A stretch of DNA of 64,000 nt from Jaenimonas drosophilae (lineage: Eukaryota > Euglenozoa > Kinetoplastea > Trypanosomatida > Trypanosomatidae), in NCBI GenBank assembly GCA_030849065.1, contig JASAON010001630.1:1-64000 (forward strand), written 5' to 3'. Numbering within the stretch: the first letter of the stretch is position 1; each line of letters starts with the position of its first letter. A program made the position numbers and the translations under genes. Under the pieces are notes generated by a model. The model was not told where the DNA came from. It made no database searches and was given only the letters and a program-made list of their open reading frames with translations. Shown here piece after piece: positions 10,165-19,829 of the stretch.

Positions 10165-10626
10165 TTACTGGGGCTTCACTTCCTCGAGTTCAACCAAAAC
10201 ACCTCCGCAGTCCTTTGGGTGGAGGAAGATTACAGGGTTGCCATGGGCACCAATCTTGGGCTTTGTTCCCAATGTGCGGATGTTGGAGGCCTTGCACTGT
10301 GCCATAGACTCTGCCAGGTTCGGCGTCTCGAGGCACATGTGGTGCATCCCTCCAGTCTTGTTCTTCTCGAGGAAGGGAGCAATGGGGCTCTTATCACCAA
10401 GGGGGTGAAGCAGTTCAATTTTGGAATTGGGCATTTGAATGAAGACAGTGATGACGCCGTGCTCCACCTGCTCAACGGGATCACTCACTTGGGCACCGAA
10501 GAGGTTTTTGTACATGGCGGCAGCCTCAACAATGTTCTGGCTCTTGGGGACAGCGATGGCAACGTGGTTGAGTCGACCAAGGTTCGTGGGGACACCACCA
10601 AAGAGAGAGCAGCAACGGCGCAGCAT
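10165..10626 (-). CDS. MCEE: Methylmalonyl-CoA epimerase
   Basis: This 153-residue vicinal-oxygen-chelate protein interconverts (2S)- and (2R)-methylmalonyl-CoA in propionate and branched-chain amino-acid catabolism, next to methylmalonyl-CoA mutase. The metal ligands of the family are visible: His in RLNHVAIAVP, His in GGMHHMCLE and Glu in GVLVELEE. The block QVEHGVITVFIQMPNSKIEL is typical. The start at 10626 (MLRRCCSLFGGVP) yields a short basic, hydroxylated leader consistent with mitochondrial import. The frame is open further upstream to 10794, but that part is low-complexity and includes an AC repeat, so I did not use it. The length matches mitochondrial MCEE after presequence removal. 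Confidence 0.9.
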   Translation of the reverse strand: MLRRCCSLFGGVPTNLGRLNHVAIAVPKSQNIVEAAAMYKNLFGAQVSDPVEQVEHGVITVFIQMPNSKIELLHPLGDKSPIAPFLEKNKTGGMHHMCLETPNLAESMAQCKASNIRTLGTKPKIGAHGNPVIFLHPKDCGGVLVELEEVKPQ

Positions 10627-10742
10627 GATGCGGAGGTTAGGACGATAAAAGGGTGAGGTAGTGGTTGGGAGAGAAAAGATCCTTGTTGTGAGAAACAAGA
10701 ACATGGAAAGGTGTTGAGGAGTGCGGAGCCAATGTAACACAG

Positions 10743-10755
10743 ACACACACACACA
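10743..10755. repeat. Short (AC)n microsatellite
   Basis: A run of alternating A and C lies upstream of the epimerase gene and reads as GT on the transcribed strand. Confidence 0.8.
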
Positions 10756-10907
10756 TGCAAGATCTGCGAAGTGGAGAGATACTCTCGCCGTCACAACGAG
10801 TGAGAGAAAGAAAAAGAAGAAATTGGTGCGCTAAGCGGCGAGTATCGGTGCTCGCGAAAAACAGACGAGAATGAAAACTGCTTCTTTTGGTGGGATCATC
10901 TGCACTC

Positions 10908-13832
10908 TCAGTTGTAGAACTCCAGTGGTCCGCAAGTGCACATCATTTGGCGGTCACCATACACCTCCTCAATTCTTCCCACCGACGGCCAAAACTTGTC
11001 GGCCACCTGATGACGGCTTGGGTAGGCGGCCAGCCGGCGAGTGTATGGGTACGTCCATTCGTCAGACGTCACCATCTTCGCCGTGTGAGGGGCATTCTTA
11101 ATGACGTTATTCTGAGGTGCAGCATCTCCGCGTTCGATGGCGGCAATCTCCCCACGAATGGAGATCATGGCGTCGGCGAAGCGATCCAACTCACGCTTCG
11201 ATTCGGATTCAGTGGGCTCAATCATGAGCGTGTCGGTGATAGGGAAAGAAACCGTCGGGGCATGAAACCCATAGTCCATTAGCCGCTTGGCGATATCCTG
11301 TGCGCTGACACGTGCGCTCTGTTTCAGCGGACGAACGTCGATGATAAATTCGTGGGCGCAGTAATCCTTTTCCCCGAGAAAGCAGATGGGGTAATGACCT
11401 TCCAGCCGTTTCTTGAGATAATTGGCATTGAGTACAGCATACTCGGTGCACGTCTTCAATCCACGCGAACCCAGGAGAAGTAAGAGAGCGTAGGAAATAG
11501 TCACCAGCGAGGCTGATCCGTACCCACACTGAGAGAGCGTTCCATAACCACGCGAACCTCCCACAGCGGGTCCCATGACGGAGTTGGGAAGGAAGGATGC
11601 CAAGTGTTGGCGCACAACAATCGGCCCAACCCCTGGACCACCGCCTCCATGTGGTACCGCAAAGGTCTTGTGAAGGTTTAATTGGCAGGCGTCCACCCCA
11701 ATAAATCCGGGACCGGTATAGCCAATGATGGCATTGAGATTAGCCCCGTCCATGTAGCACTGGCCTCCGTTTGCATGCACCATGTGGGTCATCTTGATGA
11801 TGTCATCGTCGTAAATGCCGTGAGTGCTGGGATAGGTAATCATGAAACAAGATAGCTCCGTCGCATAATCTGTACACTTAATGCGCATATCATCCATGTC
11901 AATCTTCCCCGAATCAAGACACTTCACTGGCACTACCTTCAACCCAGCCAAAGTAGCAGATGCAGGGTTGGTTCCGTGAGCAGACTCTGGTATAAGGCAA
12001 ATATTTCGGTGCGACTCTCCACGAGATTTATGGTAGGCCTGGATAATTCGTAGTCCAGCATACTCACCCTGTGCGCCACTGTTTGGTTGGATAGAGCAAG
12101 CTGCCATACCTGTGATGTCGCACATCTTTTGCTTGAAGTCCACGATCATGCTACTGTAGCCGCGCGCCTGGTCATCCGGGGCAAATGGATGCAGCGCTGA
12201 GAATTCCGGCCACAGAAAAGCTCGCAACGCTGCTGCCGGGTTCAACTTCATGGTGCACGATCCGAGGGGCATCATTCCGTGTACGAGACTAAAATCTTTG
12301 CGCTGAAGATGCTGAATATAGCGCATCAGCTCGGTCTCACTCTTGTAGCTTTTAAACGCCAACCCCTGAAGGTAGTCCGACGTTCGCACAAGTTCGCTCG
12401 AAATGACCGACATGGAGCTCGCAACCCTTGAGAGAGCATGAATGTTGGGTGAAGACATACCCGCTGCCTCCAAAACACAAGCAATGTGATGTTCCGTCGT
12501 AACCTCGTCGACCGATATGGAGATGGATTGGTTCAATGCATCCATAAACACATTAACACCCTTCTTGGCACACTGAAGATAGTACATTTCAGCTGTGATG
12601 TCTCGATCCATCATTGAGAATGTAATGGTATCAAAGTAGCGCTCATTGGTGATGCGATAACCGAGCGAGGCTAGTCCAACAGCGAGTACCTTCGCCTTCG
12701 TGTGTATCTCTGCGGCCAGCTGTTTAAGTCCAGTAGGACCGTGGTACATGGCGTAGAAGGCACTTACATTGGCGTATAACGTTTGCGATGTACAAATGTT
12801 TGAGGTGGCCCGCTCACGTTTGACGTGCTGCTCCCGTGTTTGGAGTACGAGGCGCATCGCCGGATCCCCGGCGCTATCGCGACTAATCCCGACGATGCGG
12901 CCTGGGCAGAGTCTCTTCAGCTTTTCGGACACAGCGATGAAGGCTGCATGCGGCCCGCCGTATCCAAGTGGGGCACCAAATCTCTGTGAAGAGCCAACCA
13001 CTACATCCGCACCCATCTCCCCAACAGGCTTGATCAAGCAGCTGGCTAGAAGATCAGTGCCACAACAACATACGACATCGTTTTCGTGCGCTCGATGAAA
13101 AAAAGAGGTAAAGTCATGGAGATCACCCAATGCATCTGGGGTCTGAACAAATACACCAGCAAGTTGGGGATTGGCAAGATCAACGCCTGCCGGGCTACCA
13201 ACCTTGACATGGATTCCCAACGGCGCAGCGCGTGTTTTGATGAGCGATATGGATGTGGCAAACACGGTGTTCGCAACAAAAAATGTTTTGCGCTTCTGTC
13301 GGTGGTGCTGAAAAGCAATCACCATTGCCTCTGCCGCAGCAGTGGCTTGATCGAGCAGGGATGCATTCGCAAGGTCCATTCTGGTAAGGTCAGACACCAT
13401 CGTTTGAAATGTAAGCAGGGCTTCCAAACGCCCTTGAGATATTTCAGCTTGGTAAGGGGTGTACGGGGTGTACCACATCGGATTCTCCAGCACATTTCGA
13501 AGGATTGGGGGTGGTGTAATGCACTCATAGTAGCCTTGGCCAATCATACTCTTCAAAATACGATTTTGGCTTCCGATACTCTTCATGAGGGTCAAAACCT
13601 CCGTCTCACGCAACGATGAAAAACTGCTCAATGGAGGCCGACGAGTGTCTGCGGGAATGACAGACGTCATGAGATCCGCCAAACTTTCTATTCCAACAGT
13701 TTTGAGCATATCCGCGGTATCCTTCTTTGTGGGTCCAATATGGCGATTGAGGAAAGTGTCTGTGGAAGTAAAGCGGACGCACCCAACCGCCGCACGTGAC
13801 AGTGCTGTGCATTGAGTATAGCAACGGAGCAT
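10908..13832 (-). CDS. GLDC: Glycine dehydrogenase (decarboxylating), glycine-cleavage P protein
   Basis: This 974-residue PLP enzyme decarboxylates glycine and transfers the aminomethyl group to the H-protein lipoamide in the mitochondrial glycine cleavage system, feeding one-carbon units to folate. It has the normal fused length of eukaryotic P proteins. The N-terminus (MLRCYTQCTALSRAAVG) looks like a mitochondrial presequence and is followed by the family hallmark FLNRHIGP. The PLP lysine lies in NLHKTFAVPHGGGGPG, about K722. Other hallmarks are HGMMPLGSCTMKLNP, SAHGTNPASA and DGANLNAI. The FolD gene at 47.2 kb belongs to the same one-carbon pathway. No defect is visible. Confidence 0.96.
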   Translation of the reverse strand: MLRCYTQCTALSRAAVGCVRFTSTDTFLNRHIGPTKKDTADMLKTVGIESLADLMTSVIPADTRRPPLSSFSSLRETEVLTLMKSIGSQNRILKSMIGQGYYECITPPPILRNVLENPMWYTPYTPYQAEISQGRLEALLTFQTMVSDLTRMDLANASLLDQATAAAEAMVIAFQHHRQKRKTFFVANTVFATSISLIKTRAAPLGIHVKVGSPAGVDLANPQLAGVFVQTPDALGDLHDFTSFFHRAHENDVVCCCGTDLLASCLIKPVGEMGADVVVGSSQRFGAPLGYGGPHAAFIAVSEKLKRLCPGRIVGISRDSAGDPAMRLVLQTREQHVKRERATSNICTSQTLYANVSAFYAMYHGPTGLKQLAAEIHTKAKVLAVGLASLGYRITNERYFDTITFSMMDRDITAEMYYLQCAKKGVNVFMDALNQSISISVDEVTTEHHIACVLEAAGMSSPNIHALSRVASSMSVISSELVRTSDYLQGLAFKSYKSETELMRYIQHLQRKDFSLVHGMMPLGSCTMKLNPAAALRAFLWPEFSALHPFAPDDQARGYSSMIVDFKQKMCDITGMAACSIQPNSGAQGEYAGLRIIQAYHKSRGESHRNICLIPESAHGTNPASATLAGLKVVPVKCLDSGKIDMDDMRIKCTDYATELSCFMITYPSTHGIYDDDIIKMTHMVHANGGQCYMDGANLNAIIGYTGPGFIGVDACQLNLHKTFAVPHGGGGPGVGPIVVRQHLASFLPNSVMGPAVGGSRGYGTLSQCGYGSASLVTISYALLLLLGSRGLKTCTEYAVLNANYLKKRLEGHYPICFLGEKDYCAHEFIIDVRPLKQSARVSAQDIAKRLMDYGFHAPTVSFPITDTLMIEPTESESKRELDRFADAMISIRGEIAAIERGDAAPQNNVIKNAPHTAKMVTSDEWTYPYTRRLAAYPSRHQVADKFWPSVGRIEEVYGDRQMMCTCGPLEFYN

Positions 13833-13991
13833 TTCCGCTGCACTGAACTGGGCCTATGTGACGGAGATGGGGGAGGTATAGGGAGGCACATTGTGAGAAT
13901 TGCGGGGAACAAGAAGCCCAGCCACTCATGATGATGATCGTGGTGGTGGTGGTGGTGGGGGGGTCTTCAGCTTCAAGACATGGGGCAAACA

Positions 13992-14855
13992 TTAAGCATC
14001 TGTACTGGTGAAGAACGGATGCATCAACGCTGCATTAGCCGTGGGTCTATGCCTGGGATCCAGCTGGAGCAGCGCTGAGAGAAGGCTCACAGCAGAATCG
14101 GATGCACATGGCAACAAGCGGCGCAACCCGCATCCGTTTCTACTTTCAAACTGAACCATGGATGTCTCAGGCGGAGCCATTCCATGAAGATCAGGGGTAC
14201 CCAGCACATCGTAAATCTTGCTGAGTTGACTGATATCACCATCACCACAAAAGATAGGGCCGCTACGACTCCGCAGGAGCTCTGCAAACACGCAGCCGGC
14301 GGACCAAACGTCAACCGAACCATCGTAGTTGCGAGCACCAAGAATCAGCTCTGGCGCGCGGTACCAACGAGTAGCAACTTCATGGGACATGTCTTCGTCT
14401 ACGAATCTGCTCAGCCCAAAGTCACCCAACTTGAGCATCCCGAAGTGATCAAGAAGGCAATTACTCGGCTTAACATCTCGGTGGAGGATACCATTGCTGT
14501 GGAGGAAAGCAAGCGCAGATAGCAGCATCTTGATGAGCAGGCGAGTTCGTCCATGGGGGATACAAGAGGTAGGTGGTGTATGCTGAAGGTAGTGATGAAG
14601 GTCCGTCTGGCAGAGTTCCATGACGATCATCAGGCTCCGACCCGATGGAAAAACTTCGATCGTACGTACTAGATGGGGGTGGCTAAGTCTAGTCGAGAGA
14701 AGTGCCTCGCGTGCAACTGGATGCGGCAACGCTTCAGGTTGAGGAACATCTATTTGTTTGATGGCAACTGGTGTTCCTGAAGCGATGGTAGTGGCTTGCA
14801 CTACGCGCCCAAACTGTCCTTCTCCAATTATCCGGCCAATCTCATACTTATCCAT
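13992..14855 (-). CDS. CMGC-group protein kinase, CDK/CDK20 (CCRK)-like
   Basis: This 287-residue Ser/Thr kinase has all core motifs: Gly loop GEGQFGRV, VAIK lysine, catalytic HRDVKPSN, DFG (KLGDFGLSRF), the APE segment in EVATRWYRAPELILGARNYD and a CDK-type VDVWSAGCVFAELL. The EVATRWYRAPE block with a GAR.YD continuation is most like CDK20/CCRK. The usual PSTAIRE helix reads PHPVAREALL, so the cyclin partner cannot be predicted. The start is the ATG at 14855 (MDKYEIGRIIGEG), which matches kinase N-termini exactly; the frame extends 7 codons further only through a TTG. A cyclin gene lies at 48.8 kb, but no pairing is implied. Confidence 0.87.
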   Translation of the reverse strand: MDKYEIGRIIGEGQFGRVVQATTIASGTPVAIKQIDVPQPEALPHPVAREALLSTRLSHPHLVRTIEVFPSGRSLMIVMELCQTDLHHYLQHTPPTSCIPHGRTRLLIKMLLSALAFLHSNGILHRDVKPSNCLLDHFGMLKLGDFGLSRFVDEDMSHEVATRWYRAPELILGARNYDGSVDVWSAGCVFAELLRSRSGPIFCGDGDISQLSKIYDVLGTPDLHGMAPPETSMVQFESRNGCGLRRLLPCASDSAVSLLSALLQLDPRHRPTANAALMHPFFTSTDA

Positions 14856-15024
14856 ACATGCACACCACACCTTCAATAAACAATCAGCGCTTCAGCTGAA
14901 GATCCTTCGGGAAGGCGGAAAGGGCGCAAAGAAGATTGGCAAATGCGTGTCTTGCTCGGTGACGTGCAGCACCAAACCCAGGAAATTCAACCTGCAATCG
15001 TCAGAGATAGATAGATAGAAGACT

Positions 15025-15714
15025 TCAAAGCATCGTTGCTCGCTCAAACATCGTAGTGCGGCGCTTGGGCTTCGACGGGGCTGGCAGCGGCTCGTTGGTG
15101 GAGGCTGGTTCTTCATCCTTCGTCTCTGCCGCATTCTCATCTTGCGGTGGCTCATGAGAAGATCCTGTATTGTGGAAAGTTGCGGTATCATCCAAATGCC
15201 CAGAAGTTCCTTCTTTGAGATTCTCAGCGAGAAGACTGTCAATGGTATCAAGAAGCGCAGTATCCACTTCTGAAACGTCAATGGAAGACTCTTGCGGAGC
15301 GATCAGCTCTCGTTCGGCAACACGGCGCTTCTTTTCCAACTCCCCTCTGAGGAAATCAACCGATTCTTCGCGGAACCGTTTTGCTGAGTCCTGTTGTCTT
15401 GGGCGCACCAAACGAGCACGAACCGAATCCATGGATGCTCGTGGCTGGCTCGATGTGAGCGCATTGCTCGCAACTACTTGAAGAGGGTCAAACAGAGCCG
15501 CCACCTTGGCACCTTGATATTTGGATGCGCTGCGCTTGGCACGATGCGTTCCTCCAATCATATCACCATCGTCATCATTGTGTTGCGAGTCCTCACTGCC
15601 ATCACTGAATGTGTCAGAACTCACATCAACGACAGTGGTGTCCCTTTCCGTATCGTGCGTGGCGCGCTGGTTCTTCGTTTGCTTCAGCCCTTTCAGGAAG
15701 GTTGAAACATCCAT
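15025..15714 (-). CDS. Hypothetical acidic, probably disordered protein
   Basis: The 229-residue protein is not recognised. It is rich in Asp, Glu, Ser and Thr, with a basic middle segment (EELEKKRRVAERE-like, around residue 125) and a basic C-terminus (KPKRRTTMFERATML). One acidic low-complexity stretch reads DSQHNDDDGDM. There are no membrane segments or signal peptide. The start is the first ATG, at 15714 (MDVSTFLKGLKQ); the frame continues upstream only to a GTG. The composition suggests an intrinsically disordered protein of nucleus or cytoplasm, which is inference only. Confidence 0.6.
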   Translation of the reverse strand: MDVSTFLKGLKQTKNQRATHDTERDTTVVDVSSDTFSDGSEDSQHNDDDGDMIGGTHRAKRSASKYQGAKVAALFDPLQVVASNALTSSQPRASMDSVRARLVRPRQQDSAKRFREESVDFLRGELEKKRRVAERELIAPQESSIDVSEVDTALLDTIDSLLAENLKEGTSGHLDDTATFHNTGSSHEPPQDENAAETKDEEPASTNEPLPAPSKPKRRTTMFERATML

Positions 15715-15910
15715 TACCACCGCACGTTGAGAATGGGTGACCAAACCTGCCACAGCCCACTATAATCATTACAATCAAAATGCGACGGAGTGAGGGGAAG
15801 TGAAGTAGTGATAGCTGCACAGACAGTTCATCGGAGAGAGAATCAGGTGTGAAACGAGATGATCAAAAGAGGATCGTCCCGAATGAATAGATTGCGCGAG
15901 AAAGTATACA

Positions 15911-17059
15911 TCATGAGCCAAAACGCTTCATATAGTAGTCAAACGAGTTCTGCTCACTGTGTTGGGCTGAGTTTGTCTCCGCGGTGGGTGGCACCAGTTT
16001 CGACCGCTCCGGTATCCAGTTCAGCTTGGGTTGAAATGCAGTGCATTGCTCATCCTCAGGCTCACTGTCACTTAATGAATCCTCCGCCAATGGAGCAGGA
16101 ATTTTCTTGGGAAGTGAAGCAAATCCGTCCTTTAATAGATAGGGTGAGCTTGGGAGCAGGCATAAAGGCTTCTGTTTTGTTGGTGCGCAACTTGTCACCA
16201 TCTGATCGGCCTGTGGAAGTTGCATCGACTTCATCATGCCCTCCCCAAAGCTTGGTATGGGCTGCAGACTGTAGGGCTCGCTAGGCAAAACGTGGGTTTC
16301 TAGAGTAACCAGCGGTTGTGCAAAGTGCTGGATTGTGGGCATAGCTTCGGCGTCGGTTTGCTTTGCGTGATGTACACCAACTTCCTTGGCCGCTTCCGCC
16401 TTTACATTGACGGCAAACTCTGGCAGTTTCTCCGCGCTATAATTCTTGACCTTGAAGTCAAAAGGTTCTCGTTGCTCACGCGGAACAAATGCATCAAAAT
16501 TGTGAAGATCGCTTACATGTTCCATCTGCTCAACGTCAGTGCCCTCCCCATTTGGAATGGAGGTATCTTCATGTTCGACATTCATGCACGGAATGGCTGC
16601 CATGCACTGTGGCGCCTGCTGTGGCGCGTTGACGGCCTGCGTGGCGGCAGACGTCATGCAGTGATCACGAAGGATATCGAGACGCTTCTTTACACGGCAA
16701 CGAAGAAGCGCAATACGGAATAGAATCTTCAGTGGCTCCATCACGATCGCCTTTCCATCCACATCTGCGGTTGGGGTTGCTTCAGATGCTGCCGCTTCTG
16801 GGCAGAATTGGTTGGGCCTTTCTACGCGCAGAATGTGGCAGTACTCTGCCTGACGCCGATCTCGGTCTGCACGAAGTGCTTCCGACTCGCGCTCAACAGC
16901 ATGCCTCTGACGGCCACTAATGATATCGCCAATGAGGTCCTGTGATGCTGAGGGAATTCCTTGAAGAGCTCCACCACTCACCTCCAACTCACGGAGACGA
17001 TCGACATTCGCACGAATCCGCTGCCGAAGCGTCTCTGCGTTGTCAACCACTTCTGTCAT
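15911..17059 (-). CDS. Hypothetical protein with N-terminal coiled coil
   Basis: The 382-residue product is not securely recognised. It begins MTEVVDNAETLRQRIRANVD, a heptad-like helical segment, and has a second helical basic block near residues 105-135 (ILFRIALLRCRVKKRLDILR). Its C-terminal third is rich in Pro and Ser, with an acidic patch (SDSEPEDEQ), and ends in FDYYMKRFGS. The basic helical block followed by a Pro-rich region loosely recalls CFAP221/PCDP1 flagellar central-apparatus proteins, but the match is from memory and weak. The start at 17059 was chosen because the upstream 28 codons encode a hydrophobic, pyrimidine-tract-derived sequence. Confidence 0.55.
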   Translation of the reverse strand: MTEVVDNAETLRQRIRANVDRLRELEVSGGALQGIPSASQDLIGDIISGRQRHAVERESEALRADRDRRQAEYCHILRVERPNQFCPEAAASEATPTADVDGKAIVMEPLKILFRIALLRCRVKKRLDILRDHCMTSAATQAVNAPQQAPQCMAAIPCMNVEHEDTSIPNGEGTDVEQMEHVSDLHNFDAFVPREQREPFDFKVKNYSAEKLPEFAVNVKAEAAKEVGVHHAKQTDAEAMPTIQHFAQPLVTLETHVLPSEPYSLQPIPSFGEGMMKSMQLPQADQMVTSCAPTKQKPLCLLPSSPYLLKDGFASLPKKIPAPLAEDSLSDSEPEDEQCTAFQPKLNWIPERSKLVPPTAETNSAQHSEQNSFDYYMKRFGS

Positions 17060-17222
17060 GACAACAAACACAAGCACGCAGGGGAGCCTCCACCTACACC
17101 TCAGAACAATTTTGAAGAAAATAATCAAAGAGAGAAAGTTCATTTTGAAATGAAGGACACGTATTCGAGGTTGCTACATGTCTAACCTATTTCATTGATC
17201 ATCTCTTGTACGCGCGTAAGCG

Positions 17223-18053
17223 TTACCAGATCATGTCAGCCTCGGGAACCAGTGACCCGCACACCACCGTCACCACCTCTCTCACCCATCGTGTTTTTGC
17301 CCCCTCACCGACAAGAAGAACCCGCGAGAGGCAGAGGCTAAGCAACGAATTCCGCTGGAGGTGGTGAACCATGAGGCTACATACCTCTGAAAAGCATGCA
17401 GCAAAATGGAGTTGGTGTGACCCAATCTCAGGGTAGTCCAAATAACCAGAGGAAGCTGAGGTTTCTTCTGCAATAACTGCAGCGAGAAGATTGCGGATGT
17501 CGTCATCATTCGTCACCTCCGCATGTTGGCCAGCACCTTGAAATCCTCGGCAGAAGTAATCGTCATTTGCTACCATTCCACTGCTCACGGCAGTGAAACG
17601 AGTAGCAGAGACATCTAAATCAACAACTACTGCTGGCGTAAATACGCCATACATCGCAGCTGCAAGTGGCGCGAAGGAATCCAGGATTACTGCCGTTGAT
17701 GCAGGACTCATTTGCGTGAACCACTTAAGAATTAGGCATGCCTTCTTTGCAGATACATCGCCATTGCAGCACAGAACAACGCAGTCAAAGGAGGATATCT
17801 GGGCCGCTTTGCAAACATGAAGGTAGTGACTATAGGGTAGTATTTCATCAGTTGTTTCGGCTGAATCCACTATAGGCACTGCAAAGGATACCTGCGTCAA
17901 CTCTCTCGCACACGGCATCCAAACATCTGTGAAACTACTTCCGAACCTGACAAGACATGTGGAGAAGTACTCGGCAGACATGAGCTCATCGCACAGTACG
18001 CTAAACGAACAGTTCAAATAGCTTCGCAAAGAAGGAGAAAAAACAGTTACCAT
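17223..18053 (-). CDS. Divergent actin-related protein (inferred)
   Basis: The 276-residue protein shows a degenerate actin fold. A strand-helix-strand block, STAVILDSFAPLAAAMYG then VFTPAVVVDLDVSATRFTAV, matches the actin region that ends in the second phosphate loop. Near the C-terminus, CLSRVLLVGEGAKTRW resembles actin's NIVLSGGTTMYPGIADR strand. The nucleotide-binding glycines are mostly lost and the protein is about 100 residues shorter than actin, so subdomains are reduced. Such divergence occurs in Arp10/Arp11-type dynactin-end proteins and orphan ARPs. The start at 18053 is the first ATG; the upstream opening codon is TTG. The actin-like fold is moderately supported and the subfamily is unknown. 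Confidence 0.5.
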   Translation of the reverse strand: MVTVFSPSLRSYLNCSFSVLCDELMSAEYFSTCLVRFGSSFTDVWMPCARELTQVSFAVPIVDSAETTDEILPYSHYLHVCKAAQISSFDCVVLCCNGDVSAKKACLILKWFTQMSPASTAVILDSFAPLAAAMYGVFTPAVVVDLDVSATRFTAVSSGMVANDDYFCRGFQGAGQHAEVTNDDDIRNLLAAVIAEETSASSGYLDYPEIGSHQLHFAACFSEVCSLMVHHLQRNSLLSLCLSRVLLVGEGAKTRWVREVVTVVCGSLVPEADMIW

Positions 18054-18159
18054 AACAGTCAATCCAACATTGACCACCAAGAGAATCAACCCGGCAGTAC
18101 AATACTACAATGGTTCATCGTTGACTTACACGAAAAGCGGCTGTGGCTGGTGCCCAGTT

Positions 18160-18408
18160 TTATTTAGATGTCTTTTTGTCCGACTTCTTCTTCTTCTCGG
18201 TGGATGCCTGGAACATGGGAAGCGTGCTCGAGAGAGCCACTTTATTGACCTTTGGTGCCACTTTTGGCGGGATTAAATTCTTCAAGATTTCCTTTTCACT
18301 GCGCTTACGCCCGTGGATACTATCTTTTAGCGATCGCTCCATTTCAGAGGTTGGTTGGCGCTTGGAGCGCTTCTTCTTGATGCGCTGTTTTCCATGGCGT
18401 CCGGGCAT
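18160..18408 (-). CDS. Small very basic protein, hypothetical
   Basis: The 82-residue protein begins MPGRHGKQRIKKKRSKRQP and ends in a Lys-rich tail (EKKKKSDKKTSK), with a central PPKVAPKVNK segment. It has no membrane segment. The charge pattern is that of small nucleolar or ribosome-associated proteins, but I do not recognise a family. The spacing to both neighbours (106 and 204 nt) is normal for this locus, and the frame begins with an ATG in a good position, which argues for a real gene. Confidence 0.6.
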   Translation of the reverse strand: MPGRHGKQRIKKKRSKRQPTSEMERSLKDSIHGRKRSEKEILKNLIPPKVAPKVNKVALSSTLPMFQASTEKKKKSDKKTSK

Positions 18409-18612
18409 GCTTATCTAACGAATGAAAATGTGCAGAAAATTACTTTCTATTAGCCAGTGCAAGAGGGAGATAGAAGGAAGTATGTATCGCGGGCACTCAT
18501 TTTCGTGCGCGGTGAACTGTTCCGTATCAAATTTGGAGCGGAGTTGTCTGTCTGTACGAACATTGTTGTGTGGATAATCGCGCGCGTGCGAGTGGATGTA
18601 ACGCGGGGGCAC

Positions 18613-19635
18613 CTACGCCGTGAGCATCAACTGACTGGGTGCGGCAGCTGCAACACCGGGCTGATTGATTCGGTGATCAATTTGCAGAGGATGTGAAGGA
18701 GAAAAGAGAACTTGATGTCCCACCGACACCGATTTCAAGGCATGAACATAGTTAATGCAGTTCAACGTACGAAAACTGCGAGACTGGCCTAGTTGTTTGA
18801 GATTGTGTTTCGGCATGAAAAAAGGAGTGGACACCCCCTCCGTCTTCCACGTGGGTATATCAAGCTTCACCAGAGCTTTAAACTCTCCCAGCGCCCGTAA
18901 CTTATTCTTGTTGCGATAATAGTCACCCACTTTACAGCTTTCTGCGAATGCATTGGCCACTATACGTAGGTCATCGTGAACCTCACTCGAGACGCCCCCT
19001 CCACTTGCTGTTAAGATCTTCCACGTTCCGTAGTGATTGGAGAAGAATCGAACAAAGTCATTCCAATTTGGAAATCGACGCATGCCGGTTGAGTAAAACG
19101 GTAAATCACGCACCAGATTCTGCAGATGAGAAGAGGACATGGAGCCACACACCTCATCACACTCTAAAATTATCCGAACATGCTCCTTTAGAAGCATCTC
19201 GCAGGGCCACGGGGCCTCCTTCGACAAGTCAATACATTGGTCCTCCTGCACATGTACATCCACAAAAGTAGGTACTGTGGCAATAAGTCGCGCAGATGGA
19301 ACCCGTTCAGACGATAGGGGGCCTAAGTAATGCTGCGTACCCCACGGAAAGGAGAGAATGATCATGAGGTTACGCTGTGTGCAGCATCCCCAGTTGACGA
19401 CACCGACATTAAACACAAGCTCATAATGACCATTATAACGTGTTGCTCGCTGAGCGATGTCAGCCGCACGCGAGTCAATGAAAACACGGGAGCTCTGCCC
19501 AGTAATAGGGACCGAGACTAGGAACTCTTCGTCATTGATCGTAAGTTTGAGAGATGCGGAACATCCCCCAGGCGTTCGACAATAACGAGATATTTTCTGT
19601 ACAGAATTAAGGGCTGACCTGCTATCTGCCTCCAT
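18613..19635 (-). CDS. Hypothetical protein
   Basis: The 340-residue product is not recognised. It has no signal peptide or membrane helix. The N-terminal half is beta-rich (ASLKLTINDEEFLVSVPI), and the middle carries a segment with aromatic and basic residues (HLQNLVRDLPFYSTGMRRFP, then WNDFVRFFSNHYGTW) that could be a small helical domain. The C-terminus is low in charge. The ATG at 19635 is the only suitable start. Codon use and length look like the adjacent genes, so it is probably expressed, but no function can be assigned. Confidence 0.65.
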   Translation of the reverse strand: MEADSRSALNSVQKISRYCRTPGGCSASLKLTINDEEFLVSVPITGQSSRVFIDSRAADIAQRATRYNGHYELVFNVGVVNWGCCTQRNLMIILSFPWGTQHYLGPLSSERVPSARLIATVPTFVDVHVQEDQCIDLSKEAPWPCEMLLKEHVRIILECDEVCGSMSSSHLQNLVRDLPFYSTGMRRFPNWNDFVRFFSNHYGTWKILTASGGGVSSEVHDDLRIVANAFAESCKVGDYYRNKNKLRALGEFKALVKLDIPTWKTEGVSTPFFMPKHNLKQLGQSRSFRTLNCINYVHALKSVSVGHQVLFSPSHPLQIDHRINQPGVAAAAPSQLMLTA

Positions 19636-19829
19636 GAGAGTTCTAATTGCGACGGATGTGGCAGCTCGGGGGCTCTGTCAGCAAAATGAATGAAAATGAA
19701 ACAGCAAAGAAGAAGTGCATGACGAGAATACAACACTTGTGCAAAAGCGTACTTGGTACGTGTCTCAAGAGAGTCTTACAATCAGGAATGCATGTGTGTG
19801 AGAGCATGTCTTACGGAGTGTGCATCTGC

